Source: Nocardiopsis sp. CNT312
GTDB lineage: Bacteria; Actinomycetota; Actinomycetes; Streptosporangiales; Streptosporangiaceae
NCBI RefSeq assembly: GCF_000515115.1
Contig: NZ_KI911537.1
Location: 106,418 to 170,417 of the forward strand
DNA: 64,000 nt
Reading direction: 5' to 3'
The notes below the pieces were generated by a model. That model made no database searches. It was not told the DNA's origin and worked only from the letters and a program-made list of their open reading frames with translations. This document shows positions 43,215 through 55,788 of the stretch, piece by piece. Both the position numbers and the translations under genes were made by a program. Every line of letters begins with the position of its first letter. Positions within the stretch are counted from its first letter, which is position 1.

Positions 43215-44600
43215 CTACGCCGCGCCGGTCCGGCGGGCGCGCCAGCCCAGGAGGGCGTCGACGGCCAGGAACAGCAGCAGCGACACCCCCAGCATGGGCA
43301 CCGCCCAGCCGAACAGCGCGAGCACGGCCACCACCGCGATCCTCAGCGGCAGGGACAGCTCTCCGAAGGAGCCGCGCGGATAGGGGCGGCCCACGCCCAG
43401 AGCCCGGGTTCGGGTGGGGCGGCGCTGCCACCACATCCGGTAGCCCAGGAACAGCACGGCGAGCAGTCCGGCGATGAGGGCGCTCAGCACGAGCTGGTTG
43501 GGCAGCCCGAACAGCAGCCCCATGTGGGCGGAGATCCCCCAGCTCGTGAGCTTGGCCATGACCGGGTAGTCGTCGAAGCGCAGGACGTCGACGATCTCGG
43601 CGGTGGCCGGGTCGATCGCCGCCGAGTCCGCACCCGTGGGCCAGCTCAGGTCGACCTGCTTGACCAGGTAGGAGGAGCCCGGTTCCGCGGGCGGCACCAC
43701 CTCGACCGGCCCGTCCAGGTCGGCCTCGCGTGCGGTGGCCAGCACGGCGTCGACCCCCGCGTCAGCGGTGGAGGCGGCGGAGGTGGCGGATTCGGGCAGC
43801 TCGGTGGAGACCGAGGGGGTGGTCCAGTCCAGCCGCTGGCGCAGGTCGCCGATGTTGGCACCCGCGTACTGCGACCAGGTCATGCCGGTCGCCGACAGGA
43901 ACAGCAGGCCGACGAGGATCCACAGCCCGGTGGCCCCGTGCACCGACAGCGACCGGGGACGGCCCTTCCTCGCACCCGAACCGGGGATCAGCAGGCGGCG
44001 CGCGCCGCCGCGCACGCGCCGGTTGCGCGACACCCAGAGGGCGAGGCCGCCCAGGGCGACCGCCCACATCCAGCTCGCGGCGAACTCGCTGTACAAGCGC
44101 CCGGCGTCGCCCAGGTGCAGGTTGCGGTGCATGTTGCTGATCCACGCCCGAGCGGGGAGGGCGCCGCTGCTGCCGTAGGTCTGCATCACCCCGAGCACCT
44201 CGCCGTCGTGGGGGTCGACGAAGACGGTGTTGCGGTAGCTGGCGTTGGGCTCCTCCGGGGCGTCGAACAGCACCCGTGTGGAGTCCTCGCCGGTGGTGGC
44301 GGGGCGCACCGCGCCGAGTTCGGCGCCGGGGAGTTCGGCCTGGGCGATGCGCACCTGCTCGCTGAGCGGGAGCGTCTGGCCGGAGGGCTCGACGCGCAGT
44401 TGGTCGGCGTAGAGCGCCTGCTCGATCTGGGGCGTCCACACGTAGAGCAGCCCGGTGACGGCGGCGATCAGGATGAACGGGGCGACGAAGACGCCCGCGT
44501 AGAAGTGCAGCCGCAGCACCAGGGATCGGAGGGCACTCCACTGGTTCCCCTGCTTCGGGGAGGTCGTTCTCTCAGAAGTCGTGTCCGTTTCCTGTGTCAT
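43215..44600 (-). CDS. PepSY-associated transmembrane protein (PiuB-like)
   Basis: 461 aa. A cytosolic start, first helix FYAGVFVAPFILIAAVTGLLYVW, an extracellular PepSY region (residues 70-140), further helices including WMWAVALGGLALWVSRNRR and GATGLWILVGLLFLSATGMTWSQYA, a second extracellular domain and two or three C-terminal helices. PepSY_TM proteins of the PiuB kind are linked to iron uptake or ferric-siderophore reduction in membranes; the role here is inferred. The ATG at 44600 has AAGGAG eight bases upstream. No siderophore gene is adjacent; an Fe3+-type ABC importer lies 1 kb away on the other strand. Confidence 0.78.
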   Translation of the reverse strand: MTQETDTTSERTTSPKQGNQWSALRSLVLRLHFYAGVFVAPFILIAAVTGLLYVWTPQIEQALYADQLRVEPSGQTLPLSEQVRIAQAELPGAELGAVRPATTGEDSTRVLFDAPEEPNASYRNTVFVDPHDGEVLGVMQTYGSSGALPARAWISNMHRNLHLGDAGRLYSEFAASWMWAVALGGLALWVSRNRRVRGGARRLLIPGSGARKGRPRSLSVHGATGLWILVGLLFLSATGMTWSQYAGANIGDLRQRLDWTTPSVSTELPESATSAASTADAGVDAVLATAREADLDGPVEVVPPAEPGSSYLVKQVDLSWPTGADSAAIDPATAEIVDVLRFDDYPVMAKLTSWGISAHMGLLFGLPNQLVLSALIAGLLAVLFLGYRMWWQRRPTRTRALGVGRPYPRGSFGELSLPLRIAVVAVLALFGWAVPMLGVSLLLFLAVDALLGWRARRTGAA

Positions 44601-44794
44601 GGGGGGTTCTCCTTGGGTCTGGTGCGTCCACACCGATGACCTCGGCATTGATCGTAGTGGGATGAACGCACAGAGTAAGAGTACGTTCCTGCCTTGAGAG
44701 TCGCCTCAGGAGGGCCGCTGGTTCCGGACACAGGGAACTTTCAGAACACCACACCCACGGAACCGCGTTCGGGTGTGGTGTGGAGCGTGGGATG

Positions 44795-45460
44795 GAGGAG
44801 GTCGGTAGGGGCGGTTCTCACCGGCGAACGGGGCGACCCGCTCGGCGGCGGGGAAACCCAGGGTGGCCGCGGCGCGGTTGCGGGTGTCGCGGACCGGTAC
44901 CTGGTCCGTCAGGTGTCGCAATTCAACGCGATGAGCGGTGTTCTCCGAGTACGCCGCCACGGCCAGGGCCGGTGTTTCCCCGGGCAGCAGGTGCGCCGCC
45001 CACCGCCCCCTGTCGATGTGGCGGATCAGCGTCTTGACCCGGTCGGTCCTGACGCGGTCAGGGAGTCCTTTGAGGGCGGAGAACGGAAAGACCACCGTCA
45101 CGAACGGATCGTTCCTCCCGATCAACGACGCATAGCGTGAGACCCGCAGCTGTGCCGGACGTTCGTCCTCGGACGCGGACGCCGTGGGATGACCCGGCGT
45201 GCGTACTCGACCGACTGGACGAGTCCGTGCACCAGGTCGCAGACGGCCTTCTCCTCCAGCGCTCCGGCCGACCTCGTCCACTGCGGGATCCGCAAACCGG
45301 TCGCGACCGGTTTGCGAACTCGCACCCGTCTGCCCCGCCCGGTCAGCGCGCGATCCGGTTGTTCGGCCTTCGCGCGCTTCGGGGTGTGCACCCCGGTCCC
45401 CCAACGGGACACCGAGGCCCCGGAGGAACCGACCCGGTAAGCGAGTTCACCCTGACTCAA
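44795..45460 (-). pseudogene. XRE/Scr1-family regulator relic
   Basis: The reverse strand reads, in pieces, a helix-turn-helix segment (MSQGELAYRVGSSGASVSRW, then HTPKRAKAEQ), LVHGLVQSVEYARRV and, after a frame change, the DUF5753-like region YASLIGRNDPFVTVVFPFSA, LKTLIRHIDRGR, HLLPGETPALAVAA and DTRNRAAATLGFPAAERVA. That is the order of an Scr1-type antitoxin-like transcriptional regulator. N-terminal residues are missing and at least one frameshift separates the halves. No DUF397 partner gene is near. Expression is unlikely. Confidence 0.65.
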
Positions 45461-45517
45461 AATTCCCGCCCAGGAAACAAACCATCAAACCCCGGCCGGG
45501 GTACCCCGACACGCCGA

Positions 45518-45550
45518 AGGCCGGCCCGACCTTCACGGTCGGGCCGGCCT
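45518..45550 (-). terminator. katG terminator
   Basis: A perfect 14-bp stem, AGGCCGGCCCGACC (45518-45531) with GGTCGGGCCGGCCT (45537-45550), and a 5-base loop lie just beyond the katG stop codon. Confidence 0.85.
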
Positions 45551-45568
45551 CACGGGCTCGCGCGGCGA

Positions 45569-48261
<2,693 letters not shown>

Positions 48262-48278
48262 GCCCCGAAGTTTGTCCG

Positions 48279-48297
48279 CTTTTCTTGAACAAGTCAA
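48279..48297 (-). promoter_or_regulatory. FurA operator
   Basis: On the reverse strand the sequence is TTGACTTGTTCAAGAAAAG, close to the published mycobacterial furA-katG operator in the same place (15 of 19 positions alike by memory of that site). It contains CTTGAACAAG, an internal palindrome. It begins 18 bases upstream of the furA start and likely covers the promoter. Confidence 0.7.
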
Positions 48298-48420
48298 ATG
48301 ATGTGATGGAACCAGTCAAACAACATAGTAGATCAGTAGTGGCAGGCCAGGACCGAATCCCCCTGTCCTCCAAGGGCTCCGGAGCCCTACTCTGGTCCCT
48401 GAACGAGACGGAAGGCACCC

Positions 48421-49218
48421 ATGTCGCACACCCCACCCGCCCCCATCGACACCTCCCAGCCCCACTCCGCGCGCGTCTACGACTACTGGCTCGGCGGCAA
48501 GGACAACTACCCCGCCGACCGGGCGATGGGCGACCAGATCCTGTCGGTCCTGCCGATGATCGGCGAGATGGCGATCCAGAACCGCGCCTTCCTCAAGCGC
48601 ACGGTCCGCTACCTGGCCCAGGAGGTGGGCATCCGCCAGTTCCTGGACATCGGCACCGGCCTGCCCACCGCGGAGAACACCCACGAGGTGGCCCAGGCGG
48701 TCGCCCCCGAGTCCCGCATCGTCTACGTCGACAACGACCCGCTGGTGCTCGCCCACGCCCGTGCTCTGCTCACCAGCAGCCCCGAGGGCCGCACCGCCTA
48801 CATCGACGCAGACCTGCGCGAGCCGGAGAAGATCCTGGCCGAGGCCGAGACGGTCCTCGACCTGGAGCAACCGATCGGGCTCATCCTGCTGGGGGTGCTG
48901 TTCCACTTCGCCGACGACGAGGTGTTCACGATCGTGCGCACCCTGGTCGACGCCCTGCCCCCGGGCAGCCACGTGGTGCTCACCCACGCCACCAACGCCG
49001 CCACCGGCGAGGCCATGGAGGAATCGGTGCGCATGTGGAACGCGTCCTCCCCCGCCCCCATCATGCTGCGCACCCCGGAGCAGATCGGGGGCTTCATGGA
49101 GGGCCTGGAACCGGTCGAGCCCGGACTGGTCTCGATCACCCAGTGGCGGCCCGCCCCCGCCGAGATCGGGGAGCCCAAGTTCATGGACGAGTTCGGGGTG
49201 GTGGCCCGCAAGGCCTGA
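48421..49218 (+). CDS. SAM-dependent methyltransferase, DUF574/S-adenosyl methyltransferase family
   Basis: 265 aa. The family start (PHSARVYDYWLGGKDNYPADRAMGDQI), the SAM-binding FLDIGTGLPTAENTHEVAQ near residue 77 and the acidic VYVDNDPLVLAHARALL are typical of the large actinomycete DUF574 family. A C-terminal substrate region is present to the end. The acceptor is unknown; members often number dozens per genome and sit beside regulators. It is a single gene facing a broken ferredoxin gene. Confidence 0.85.
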   Translation: MSHTPPAPIDTSQPHSARVYDYWLGGKDNYPADRAMGDQILSVLPMIGEMAIQNRAFLKRTVRYLAQEVGIRQFLDIGTGLPTAENTHEVAQAVAPESRIVYVDNDPLVLAHARALLTSSPEGRTAYIDADLREPEKILAEAETVLDLEQPIGLILLGVLFHFADDEVFTIVRTLVDALPPGSHVVLTHATNAATGEAMEESVRMWNASSPAPIMLRTPEQIGGFMEGLEPVEPGLVSITQWRPAPAEIGEPKFMDEFGVVARKA

Positions 49219-49401
49219 TCCACCGGGCTTCACGCGCTTCCGGGCCGGGCTTGGACAGCCCGGCCCTCGGTGTTCCCAGGGCCACTCACGGAGCGCACTC
49301 CGTGACACGGAACACTTTTGCGGCCGCCGCCCGTGCTCAGGAAGGCCGACGTGGCCCCCACCTGGCAGCCCGCAGCAGCAGACAGCGAGAAGGAGAACCG
49401 T

Positions 49402-49581
49402 GTGCGCGTGGAACTCGGCGGACCCGAGTGCATCGCCTCGGGGCAGTGCGCGGCCATCGCTCCCGACGTCTTCGAGCAGCGCGACGAGGACGGTGGGGCC
49501 GTCGTCCCGGAGGAGCATCCGCCCCAGGACCAGCCGCCCCGCCGTGTCATCGCTTCGTGCACGCGGAGAGGGCCGACGGGT
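49402..49581 (+). pseudogene. 3Fe-4S-type ferredoxin gene with disrupted C-terminus
   Basis: GTG at 49402 with AAGGAG upstream opens VRVELGGPECIASGQCAAIAPDVFEQRDEDGG, the start of a small P450-partner ferredoxin with CxxxxxC (first two cluster cysteines and Ser-Gly). The last expected motif (ASCPxxAI and stop) reads ASCTRRGPTG and continues without stop into sequence antisense to lhgO. The C-terminal cluster ligand context and termination are thus lost, and no cytochrome P450 gene is adjacent. Low-level function as a fusion cannot be excluded. Confidence 0.55.
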
Positions 49582-50787
49582 TCAGCGCGCCCTCTCGCCG
49601 TGGACGGTGTCGACCACGTGCTCGGCGATGGCCATGGACGAGGTGGCTGCCGGGGAGGGTGCGTTGCGGACCGTCGTCACACGTCCGAGCCGGTGGATTC
49701 GGAAGTCGTCGACGAGGGAGCCGTCGCGGTCCAGTGCCTGGGCGCGCACACCGGCACCCCCGGGGACGACGTCGTCGAGCGTGACCTCGGGGACGTACTC
49801 GTACGCCGATCTCATATAGGCGCGTCGGGAGAAGGACCCCCGCATCTCCTTGACCCCGGTGCGCCAGTGCCGCATCCCCATGGCCCAGAAACCGGGCCAG
49901 GAGAGGTAGTCGACCACGTCCCGCGGGCGTATGTCGGAGAGCCGGTAGCCCTCCCGGGCGAAGGCGAGGACGGCGTTGGGTCCGACCTCCACGTCCCCCG
50001 ACACCCGGCGGGTGAAGTGCACGCCGAGGAAGGGGTAGCGGGGGTCGGGGACGGGGTAGATGAGCCCGCGCACCATGTGGGTGCGTTCGGGGCGCAGCAG
50101 CATGTACTCGCCCCGGAAGGGGACGATCCTGGGGCCGGGCCCGTCCCCGGCCATGCGGGCGACCCGGTCGGTGTGCAGCCCCCCGGCGACGATCAGCTCG
50201 CCCACGGCCACGGCCTGGCCGCCCGCGAGGATCCGCAGCCCGTCCGGTGCCTCCTCGATCCGGGTGACCGGCGCGTTGAGGCGGACCTCGCCGCCCGCGT
50301 CGGCGAGGTCGGCGGCGAAGGCCTCGGCGACGCGCGTGTAGTCGGTGATGGCGGTGCGCGGAGAGTGCAGGGCGACCCTCCCGGCCGCGTGCGGTTCGAT
50401 GTCGCGGATCTCCTCGGGCCCCACCCGCCGCAGGCCGGGGACGGCGTTGGTGCCGGCCCTGGCGTAGATGTCGTCAAGCCGCGCCGCCTCGCCGCCGTCC
50501 AGCGCGACGACGAGTTTTCCGCACTCGTCGTAGGGCAGGCCTCGGTCGGCGCAGTAGTCGCGCAGCATGTCCCGGCCGCGGGTGCACAGGCGGGCCTTGA
50601 GGCTGTCGGGCCTGTAGTACAGGCCGGCGTGGACGACCCCGGAGTTGTGGCCGGTCTGGTGGGCGGCCACCCTGTTCTCCTTCTCCAAGACCACGACCCG
50701 GGTGCCCGGGCGCCTGAGCGTGATCTCGCGGCCGATCGCGAGCCCGACGATGCCCGCGCCGACGATGCCGACGACCTCGTCAGCCAT
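49582..50787 (-). CDS. lhgO: L-2-hydroxyglutarate oxidase
   Basis: 401 aa, FAD-dependent DAO-fold enzyme. The dinucleotide motif is VGIVGAGIVGLAIGREITLR (residues 6-25), followed by QTGHNSGVVHAGLYYRPDSLKARLCTRG, the family hallmark. GELIVAGGLHTDRVARMAG and PVPDPRYPFLGVHFTRRVSGDVEVGPNA complete the pattern. It oxidises L-2-hydroxyglutarate to 2-oxoglutarate and feeds electrons to the membrane. The ATG at 50787 fits the family start. No glutarate hydroxylase (CsiD) is adjacent. Confidence 0.88.
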   Translation of the reverse strand: MADEVVGIVGAGIVGLAIGREITLRRPGTRVVVLEKENRVAAHQTGHNSGVVHAGLYYRPDSLKARLCTRGRDMLRDYCADRGLPYDECGKLVVALDGGEAARLDDIYARAGTNAVPGLRRVGPEEIRDIEPHAAGRVALHSPRTAITDYTRVAEAFAADLADAGGEVRLNAPVTRIEEAPDGLRILAGGQAVAVGELIVAGGLHTDRVARMAGDGPGPRIVPFRGEYMLLRPERTHMVRGLIYPVPDPRYPFLGVHFTRRVSGDVEVGPNAVLAFAREGYRLSDIRPRDVVDYLSWPGFWAMGMRHWRTGVKEMRGSFSRRAYMRSAYEYVPEVTLDDVVPGGAGVRAQALDRDGSLVDDFRIHRLGRVTTVRNAPSPAATSSMAIAEHVVDTVHGERAR

Positions 50788-50972
50788 GGTGGTTCTCCGT
50801 CTTCCCACGTGTACACGATCCGCCTCACCGGCCAAGGCCGACCACGCCGATCCTGGCACGGCGCGCGAGGGCGGCGTCTCCGGGCCCCTCGGCCACGATG
50901 ACGCGCACGTTCACCGAGACGGGCGTAACAGTGGAGCACCTGTCCCCCGAAGACCAGAGGGGCAAGGACCAG

Positions 50973-51521
50973 TCAACGCGGCCGGGGCCGGAGATCGGCC
51001 CACCGGTCCACTGCCTGTTCCAAGTCAAGGGCCGCTACCTCCTCAGGAGGCATACCCGCGGTGCGGATCAGACGTTCGGCCAGCCCATCCGGGACCGGCT
51101 CTCTGCGAGGAGCCGGGGCCGCAGCCGCTGTTCCTCGTGGGAAGCCGAGCCGCTCGATGGCAACGGCAAGTCTCCAGGCAACGACATCGCCCCTGGAGAC
51201 CCCACGAACCCGCCGGGCGGCTTCCGCATAGACCTGCGCCTCGGCTCGTGCTCCCACGGCCCGGACCTCACAGATCCCCACATGTTTGCCATCGGCCACC
51301 CGGTACACCATCCGCCAGCTATTGCGCCCGACAGCCAGCTTGCGGAACCCGGTGAGCTCACCCCCAGTGGATATCCCGCGTCGGGGTTCCGTTCCACGAG
51401 CACGAACCTTCGAAACGACGTCAGGCCCGAGACGCCGCAGGTCGTCGACCGCCCCCGGCAGCGGGTCCGGGGGTGTCCCACCGCTCCGGGAAGCCCCGGT
51501 AGCGGTTCTGAGCCCGCTCAT
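50973..51521 (-). CDS. RelE/ParE-fold toxin-like protein with C-terminal extension
   Basis: 182 aa. Residues 20-100 fit a RelE-type core (LPGAVDDLRRLGPDVVSKVRA, then GGELTGFRKLAVGRNSWRMVYRVADGKHVGICEVRAVGARAEAQVYAEA). A strand of about 80 further residues (VAWRLAVAIERLGFPRG and on to a helical EEVAALDLEQAVDRWADL) follows. Related actinobacterial proteins with this extension exist. No antitoxin gene is recognisable on either side, so the toxin role is doubtful. The start at 51521 overlaps an opposite-strand transporter relic; a shorter internal start is possible. Confidence 0.55.
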   Translation of the reverse strand: MSGLRTATGASRSGGTPPDPLPGAVDDLRRLGPDVVSKVRARGTEPRRGISTGGELTGFRKLAVGRNSWRMVYRVADGKHVGICEVRAVGARAEAQVYAEAARRVRGVSRGDVVAWRLAVAIERLGFPRGTAAAAPAPRREPVPDGLAERLIRTAGMPPEEVAALDLEQAVDRWADLRPRPR

Positions 51522-51702
51522 CGGCCAGTCCCTGCTCACCGCCGCGGGCGGCGGGACCGCCACGCACGGCATCTCCTGGATGCTCGTGGGCGTGGGACTG
51601 GCCGGTGCCGTGGCCCTCTGGTTCACCGGGGAGGCCCGCAGCCGCGACCTCTCCGGCATCGACCAGGAGACCGCGACGGCCGGAGGGTCCCAGACGTGCC
51701 GG
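51505..51702 (+). pseudogene. MHS-family MFS transporter C-terminal relic
   Basis: In one frame the sequence reads PLIGQSLLTAAGGGTATHGISWMLVGVGL, then AGAVALWFTGEARSRDLSGIDQE. This is the last membrane helix and RDL tail of metabolite:H+ symporters (shikimate/aromatic acid type), which end in a SRDL motif. Nothing upstream continues it. Next to the protocatechuate genes it may be the remains of an aromatic-acid importer; this is inference. Confidence 0.55.
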
Positions 51703-51775
51703 GCCGCTCCGGGGCGCACGTCCCCGGAAGGGCCCGGCACCCGCTCCCGCCCCCGCAGCCCACGGGGACGGCGGG

Positions 51776-53395
51776 TCAGCGCGGACGCGCGCTCGGGTTG
51801 CGTTCACTGGCGGCGGCGAGGTCGGCCTCGATCCTGCGCGCGGTCTCCCTCAGTTCGGGCAGGACCTCCTCGCGCAGGGAGTCCAGGCTCCGGTGGGCGG
51901 CGTGCGCGGCCACGTTCATCGCCGCGGCGACCCGCCCGTCCCGGTCGCGGACCGGGACGGCGACGGAGCGCAGGCCCTCCTCCAGTTCCTGGTCGACCAG
52001 GGCGTACCCCTGGCGGCGGACCTCCGCCAGGGGCGTGGAGGGCCCGGTCGAGGGGTGCTCGGCGAGCAGAACGCGGCCCATCGAGGTGGGGCGGGCCGGC
52101 AGGCGGGTGCCCACCCCCAGGTCCACGCCGATGATGCGGGTGGTCGCCACCCGCGCCACGTAGCGGATGTGCTCGCCGTCGAGCACGGAGACGGAAGCCG
52201 AGTCGTGCACCCTTTCCACCAGGTCGGCCAGGTGGGGGCGGGCGATCTGCTCGAACGTGAGCCGCGACAGGGGGACGTACCCCAGTTCCAGGACGCGCGG
52301 CAGCGGGGAGAACCGGCGCCCGTCGCTCTCGGCGACGTAGCCGAGCCGGGTCAGCGCGAGCAGCGAGCGGCGGACGGTGGCCCGGGCCAGACCGGTGGCC
52401 TCGGCGGCCTCGCTCAGGGTGAGTCCGGCGGGAGCCCGCAGGCAGGCCAGGACCTCCAGGCCGCGGGCGAGCGACTGGAGGAAGTCGGCGCCCAGCTCCT
52501 CCTTGGCCCGGCGCAGCGCGTCGGCGCGCGCGGGGTCGGGCACCGGCCGCTCGTGTGCGCGGCCGTCCTCGGTCAGCGCCCGTCCGACGGTGTCGGCGCA
52601 GGCGCGCAGGCGGTCGAGCGCGTACCCGGTGAGGCTGGCGGCGGTGTGGCGGCTGGTGTGGCTGACCACGCTGACCGCGCACGGGGACCGGCCGTCGCGT
52701 CCGCGCACCGGCACGGCGACGGCGACCAGGCCCGATTCGACGAGCTGGTCGTCGACGGCCAGGCCCGATCCGGCGGTGCGGGCGACCCGGTCGGACAGTT
52801 CCCGAGCGGCCTCCTCGGCGGTCTGCGGGGGCGCGGGAGGCAGGGCGGGGTAGGCAGCCCAGGTCCGGCCGCCCTCGGTCTCCCGCACGCGTTCACGCCA
52901 GATCCGCCAGGTGTCCTCGTCCCAGTCCGCAGCGAAGATCGCGCCCGGGGCGCAGCGCTCGGCGGGCAGCACGTCGCCGACGTGGAAGGTGACGGCCATG
53001 GCCCGGCGCCGGGGGCACTGGAGGACGAAACGCACCCCGTCGCCGTCGGGGACGCACACCGAGACCGACTCGTCGAGCGCGTCGGCCAGGGCGCGGGCGG
53101 GGGCCGCGGCGGCGTGGGAGACCGGGTCGGCGGCCAGGTAGGCGTTGCCGAGTTCGAGCAGGCGGGGTGCGAGGACGACGTCGCTCTCCTCGGCCCTGAG
53201 GTATCCGAGCCGCGCCAGGGTGCGGGTGACGCGGTCGAGGGTGGCCCGGGCCAGGCCGGTGGCGCGCACGAGGTCGCCGCGGCGCATGCGCGCCGAGGGG
53301 GCCGCCGCCAGGGCACCCAGCACCGCCAGGCCCCGTTTCAGAGTGGTCACGGACTCCCCGGCGGGCTTGGGAGTCGTGGTCTCGGCGACCGGCAT
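51776..53395 (-). CDS. double-domain IclR-family regulator (PcaR-like)
   Basis: 539 aa made of two consecutive IclR units. The first (residues 14-265) has a helix-turn-helix (TLKRGLAVLGALAAAPSARMRRGDLVRATGLARATLDRVTRTLARLGYL) and an effector domain; the second (residues 295-535) repeats both (FLQSLARGLEVLACLRAPAGLTLSEAAEATGLARATVRRSLLALTRLGYV). Similar double IclR proteins occur with actinomycete pca clusters. It is divergent from the pca operon, with IclR-like inverted repeats between the start codons; it probably activates pca genes with beta-ketoadipate or protocatechuate. Effector unknown. Confidence 0.85.
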   Translation of the reverse strand: MPVAETTTPKPAGESVTTLKRGLAVLGALAAAPSARMRRGDLVRATGLARATLDRVTRTLARLGYLRAEESDVVLAPRLLELGNAYLAADPVSHAAAAPARALADALDESVSVCVPDGDGVRFVLQCPRRRAMAVTFHVGDVLPAERCAPGAIFAADWDEDTWRIWRERVRETEGGRTWAAYPALPPAPPQTAEEAARELSDRVARTAGSGLAVDDQLVESGLVAVAVPVRGRDGRSPCAVSVVSHTSRHTAASLTGYALDRLRACADTVGRALTEDGRAHERPVPDPARADALRRAKEELGADFLQSLARGLEVLACLRAPAGLTLSEAAEATGLARATVRRSLLALTRLGYVAESDGRRFSPLPRVLELGYVPLSRLTFEQIARPHLADLVERVHDSASVSVLDGEHIRYVARVATTRIIGVDLGVGTRLPARPTSMGRVLLAEHPSTGPSTPLAEVRRQGYALVDQELEEGLRSVAVPVRDRDGRVAAAMNVAAHAAHRSLDSLREEVLPELRETARRIEADLAAASERNPSARPR

Positions 53396-53473
53396 GGGAC
53401 CTCCACAGTTCCTCGTTCGGGGGAACGCTACCGGGGCTTGACACGTGCGGTGTCCTCACGCGAAACTCAAAGC

Positions 53474-53506
53474 GTTCATAAATGAACTTTAGTTCACTAA
53501 GCGAAC
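53474..53506. promoter_or_regulatory. IclR/PcaR-type operator pair
   Basis: GTTCATAAATGAAC (53474-53487) has perfect GTTCA/TGAAC arms; GTTCACTAAGCGAAC (53492-53506) follows five bases later. GTTC..GAAC arms fit sites of PcaU/PcaR-type IclR regulators. A TTGACA at 53438-53443 is a candidate -35 element for pcaI. All lie between the divergent starts at 53395 and 53557. Confidence 0.65.
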
Positions 53507-53556
53507 ACTCGCCAGGCGGAGAGTCGACGGGCAGCGTTCCGGAAGGATGGAAGCGG

Positions 53557-54320
53557 ATGGACAAAGTGGTGGCCACGACCGCCGAGGCGGTAGCGGACGT
53601 CCACGACGGGGCGTCCCTCGCGGTCGGCGGTTTCGGCGTCAGCGGCGTCCCGACCGTCGTCATCCACGCCCTGTTCGACAAGGGCGTCCGCGGCCTCTCC
53701 GTCGTCTCCAACAACTGCGGCGCGATCGGCACGGGCCTGGCGGTCCTGCTCGACGCGGGCCGGATCAGCCGGGTTACCGGCAGCTACATCGGAGCCAACA
53801 AGGAGTTCGCCCGGCAGTACCTGGGCGGCGAGATCGAACTCGAACTCATCCCCCAGGGCACGCTCGCCGAGCGGCTGCGCGCCGGCGGCAGCGGCATCCC
53901 CGCCTTCTACACCCCCGCCGGCGTCGGCACACAGGTCGCCGACGGCGGGCTCCCCTGGCGCTACGACGGACAGGGCGGCGTGGCCGTCTCCTCCCCGCCC
54001 AAGGAGGTCCGCGAGTTCGACGGCACCGCCTACGTCCTGGAGCGCGCCATCAACACCGACTTCGGTCTGGTGCGCGCCGCCAGGGGCGACCGGCACGGCA
54101 ACCTCGTCTTCAACAAGGCGGCCCGCAACTTCAACCCCCTCGCCGCCATGGCCGGGCGTGTCACCATCGCCGAGGTGGAGGAACTGGTCGAACCTGGGGA
54201 GATCGACCCGGACCACGTGCACGTGCCCGGCGTGTTCGTCCAGCGGGTCGTCGAACTCACGCCCGAGCAGGCGTGCGACAAGCAGATCGAGAAGCGCACC
54301 GTGACGGAGGCGAGTTCCTG

Positions 54321-54321
<1 letters not shown>
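53557..54321 (+). CDS. pcaI: 3-oxoadipate CoA-transferase subunit A
   Basis: 254 aa. It begins [32 protein letters not shown], with the CoA-transferase family I alpha signature (GGFGxxGxP) and later ATG-like [44 protein letters not shown]. With PcaJ it moves CoA from succinyl-CoA to 3-oxoadipate. It is the first gene of the pca operon. The ATG at 53557 has GGAAGG upstream. An SCOT-type acetoacetate activity would look alike, but the pcaHGB context favours 3-oxoadipate. Confidence 0.9.
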
Positions 54322-54962
<641 letters not shown>

Positions 54963-55020
54963 ACGCCAGACACCCGGGGCCCGCCCCCACGTCCCAGCCG
55001 CACCTTCCGGAGAACCCCAG

Positions 55021-55788
55021 ATGAGCGCACTACCGCCGGACCTGTCGCAGTCCGGGATCGACGCCGAGGTGGCCAAGGCCCAGGCGTCCGCCACCACCGA
55101 GCACCACCCGCCGCGCGACTTCCCGCCCTACCGCAGCAGCGCGCTGCGCCACCCGAAGCACCCGCCGATCCCGCTGCGCGACCCCGAGGCGGTCGAGCTG
55201 AGCGGGCCGGCGTTCGGCACCACCGACATCGGCCCCCTGGACCAGGACCTGACCCGCCACCACACCGGCGAGCCCCTGGGTGAGCGGATCACCGTCGCCG
55301 GACACGTCCTGGACCGCCGGGGACGGCCGGTCCGCCGACAGCTCGTGGAGCTCTGGCAGGCCAACGCCGCGGGCCGCTACGCCCACCAGCGCGACCAGCA
55401 CCCCGCCCCGCTGGACCCCAACTTCACCGGGTTCGGCCGCTGCCTGACCGACGACGAGGGCCGCTACTCCTTCACCACGATCCGCCCGGGTGCCTACCCG
55501 TGGCGCAACCACACCAACGCCTGGCGTCCCGCCCACATCCACTTCTCGCTGTTCGGCGAGGCGTTCACCCAGCGCCTGGTGACCCAGATGTACTTCCCCG
55601 GCGACCCGCTGTTCCCGTTCGACCCGATCCTCCAGGCGGTGACGGAGCAGAGCGCCCGCGACCGCCTGGTCGCCACCTACGACCACGACCTGTCCGTACC
55701 CGAGTGGTCGCTGGGCTACCGCTGGGACATCGTCCTGGACGGTCCGGCCGCCACGTGGTTCGAGGACGAGGAAGAGGGCCATCGATGA
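55021..55788 (+). CDS. pcaH: protocatechuate 3,4-dioxygenase beta subunit
   Basis: 255 aa. The intradiol dioxygenase core ITVAGHVLDRRGRPVRRQLVELWQANAAGRYAHQRDQHPAPLDPNFTGFGRCLTD is present, and the Fe(III) ligands are in GAYPWRNHTNAWRPAHIHFSLFG (Tyr and the HxH pair), with the second Tyr upstream. It opens protocatechuate to 3-carboxy-cis,cis-muconate. With the alpha subunit it forms the (alpha-beta)Fe unit. The ATG follows GGAGAA, 58 bases after pcaJ. Confidence 0.94.
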   Translation: MSALPPDLSQSGIDAEVAKAQASATTEHHPPRDFPPYRSSALRHPKHPPIPLRDPEAVELSGPAFGTTDIGPLDQDLTRHHTGEPLGERITVAGHVLDRRGRPVRRQLVELWQANAAGRYAHQRDQHPAPLDPNFTGFGRCLTDDEGRYSFTTIRPGAYPWRNHTNAWRPAHIHFSLFGEAFTQRLVTQMYFPGDPLFPFDPILQAVTEQSARDRLVATYDHDLSVPEWSLGYRWDIVLDGPAATWFEDEEEGHR

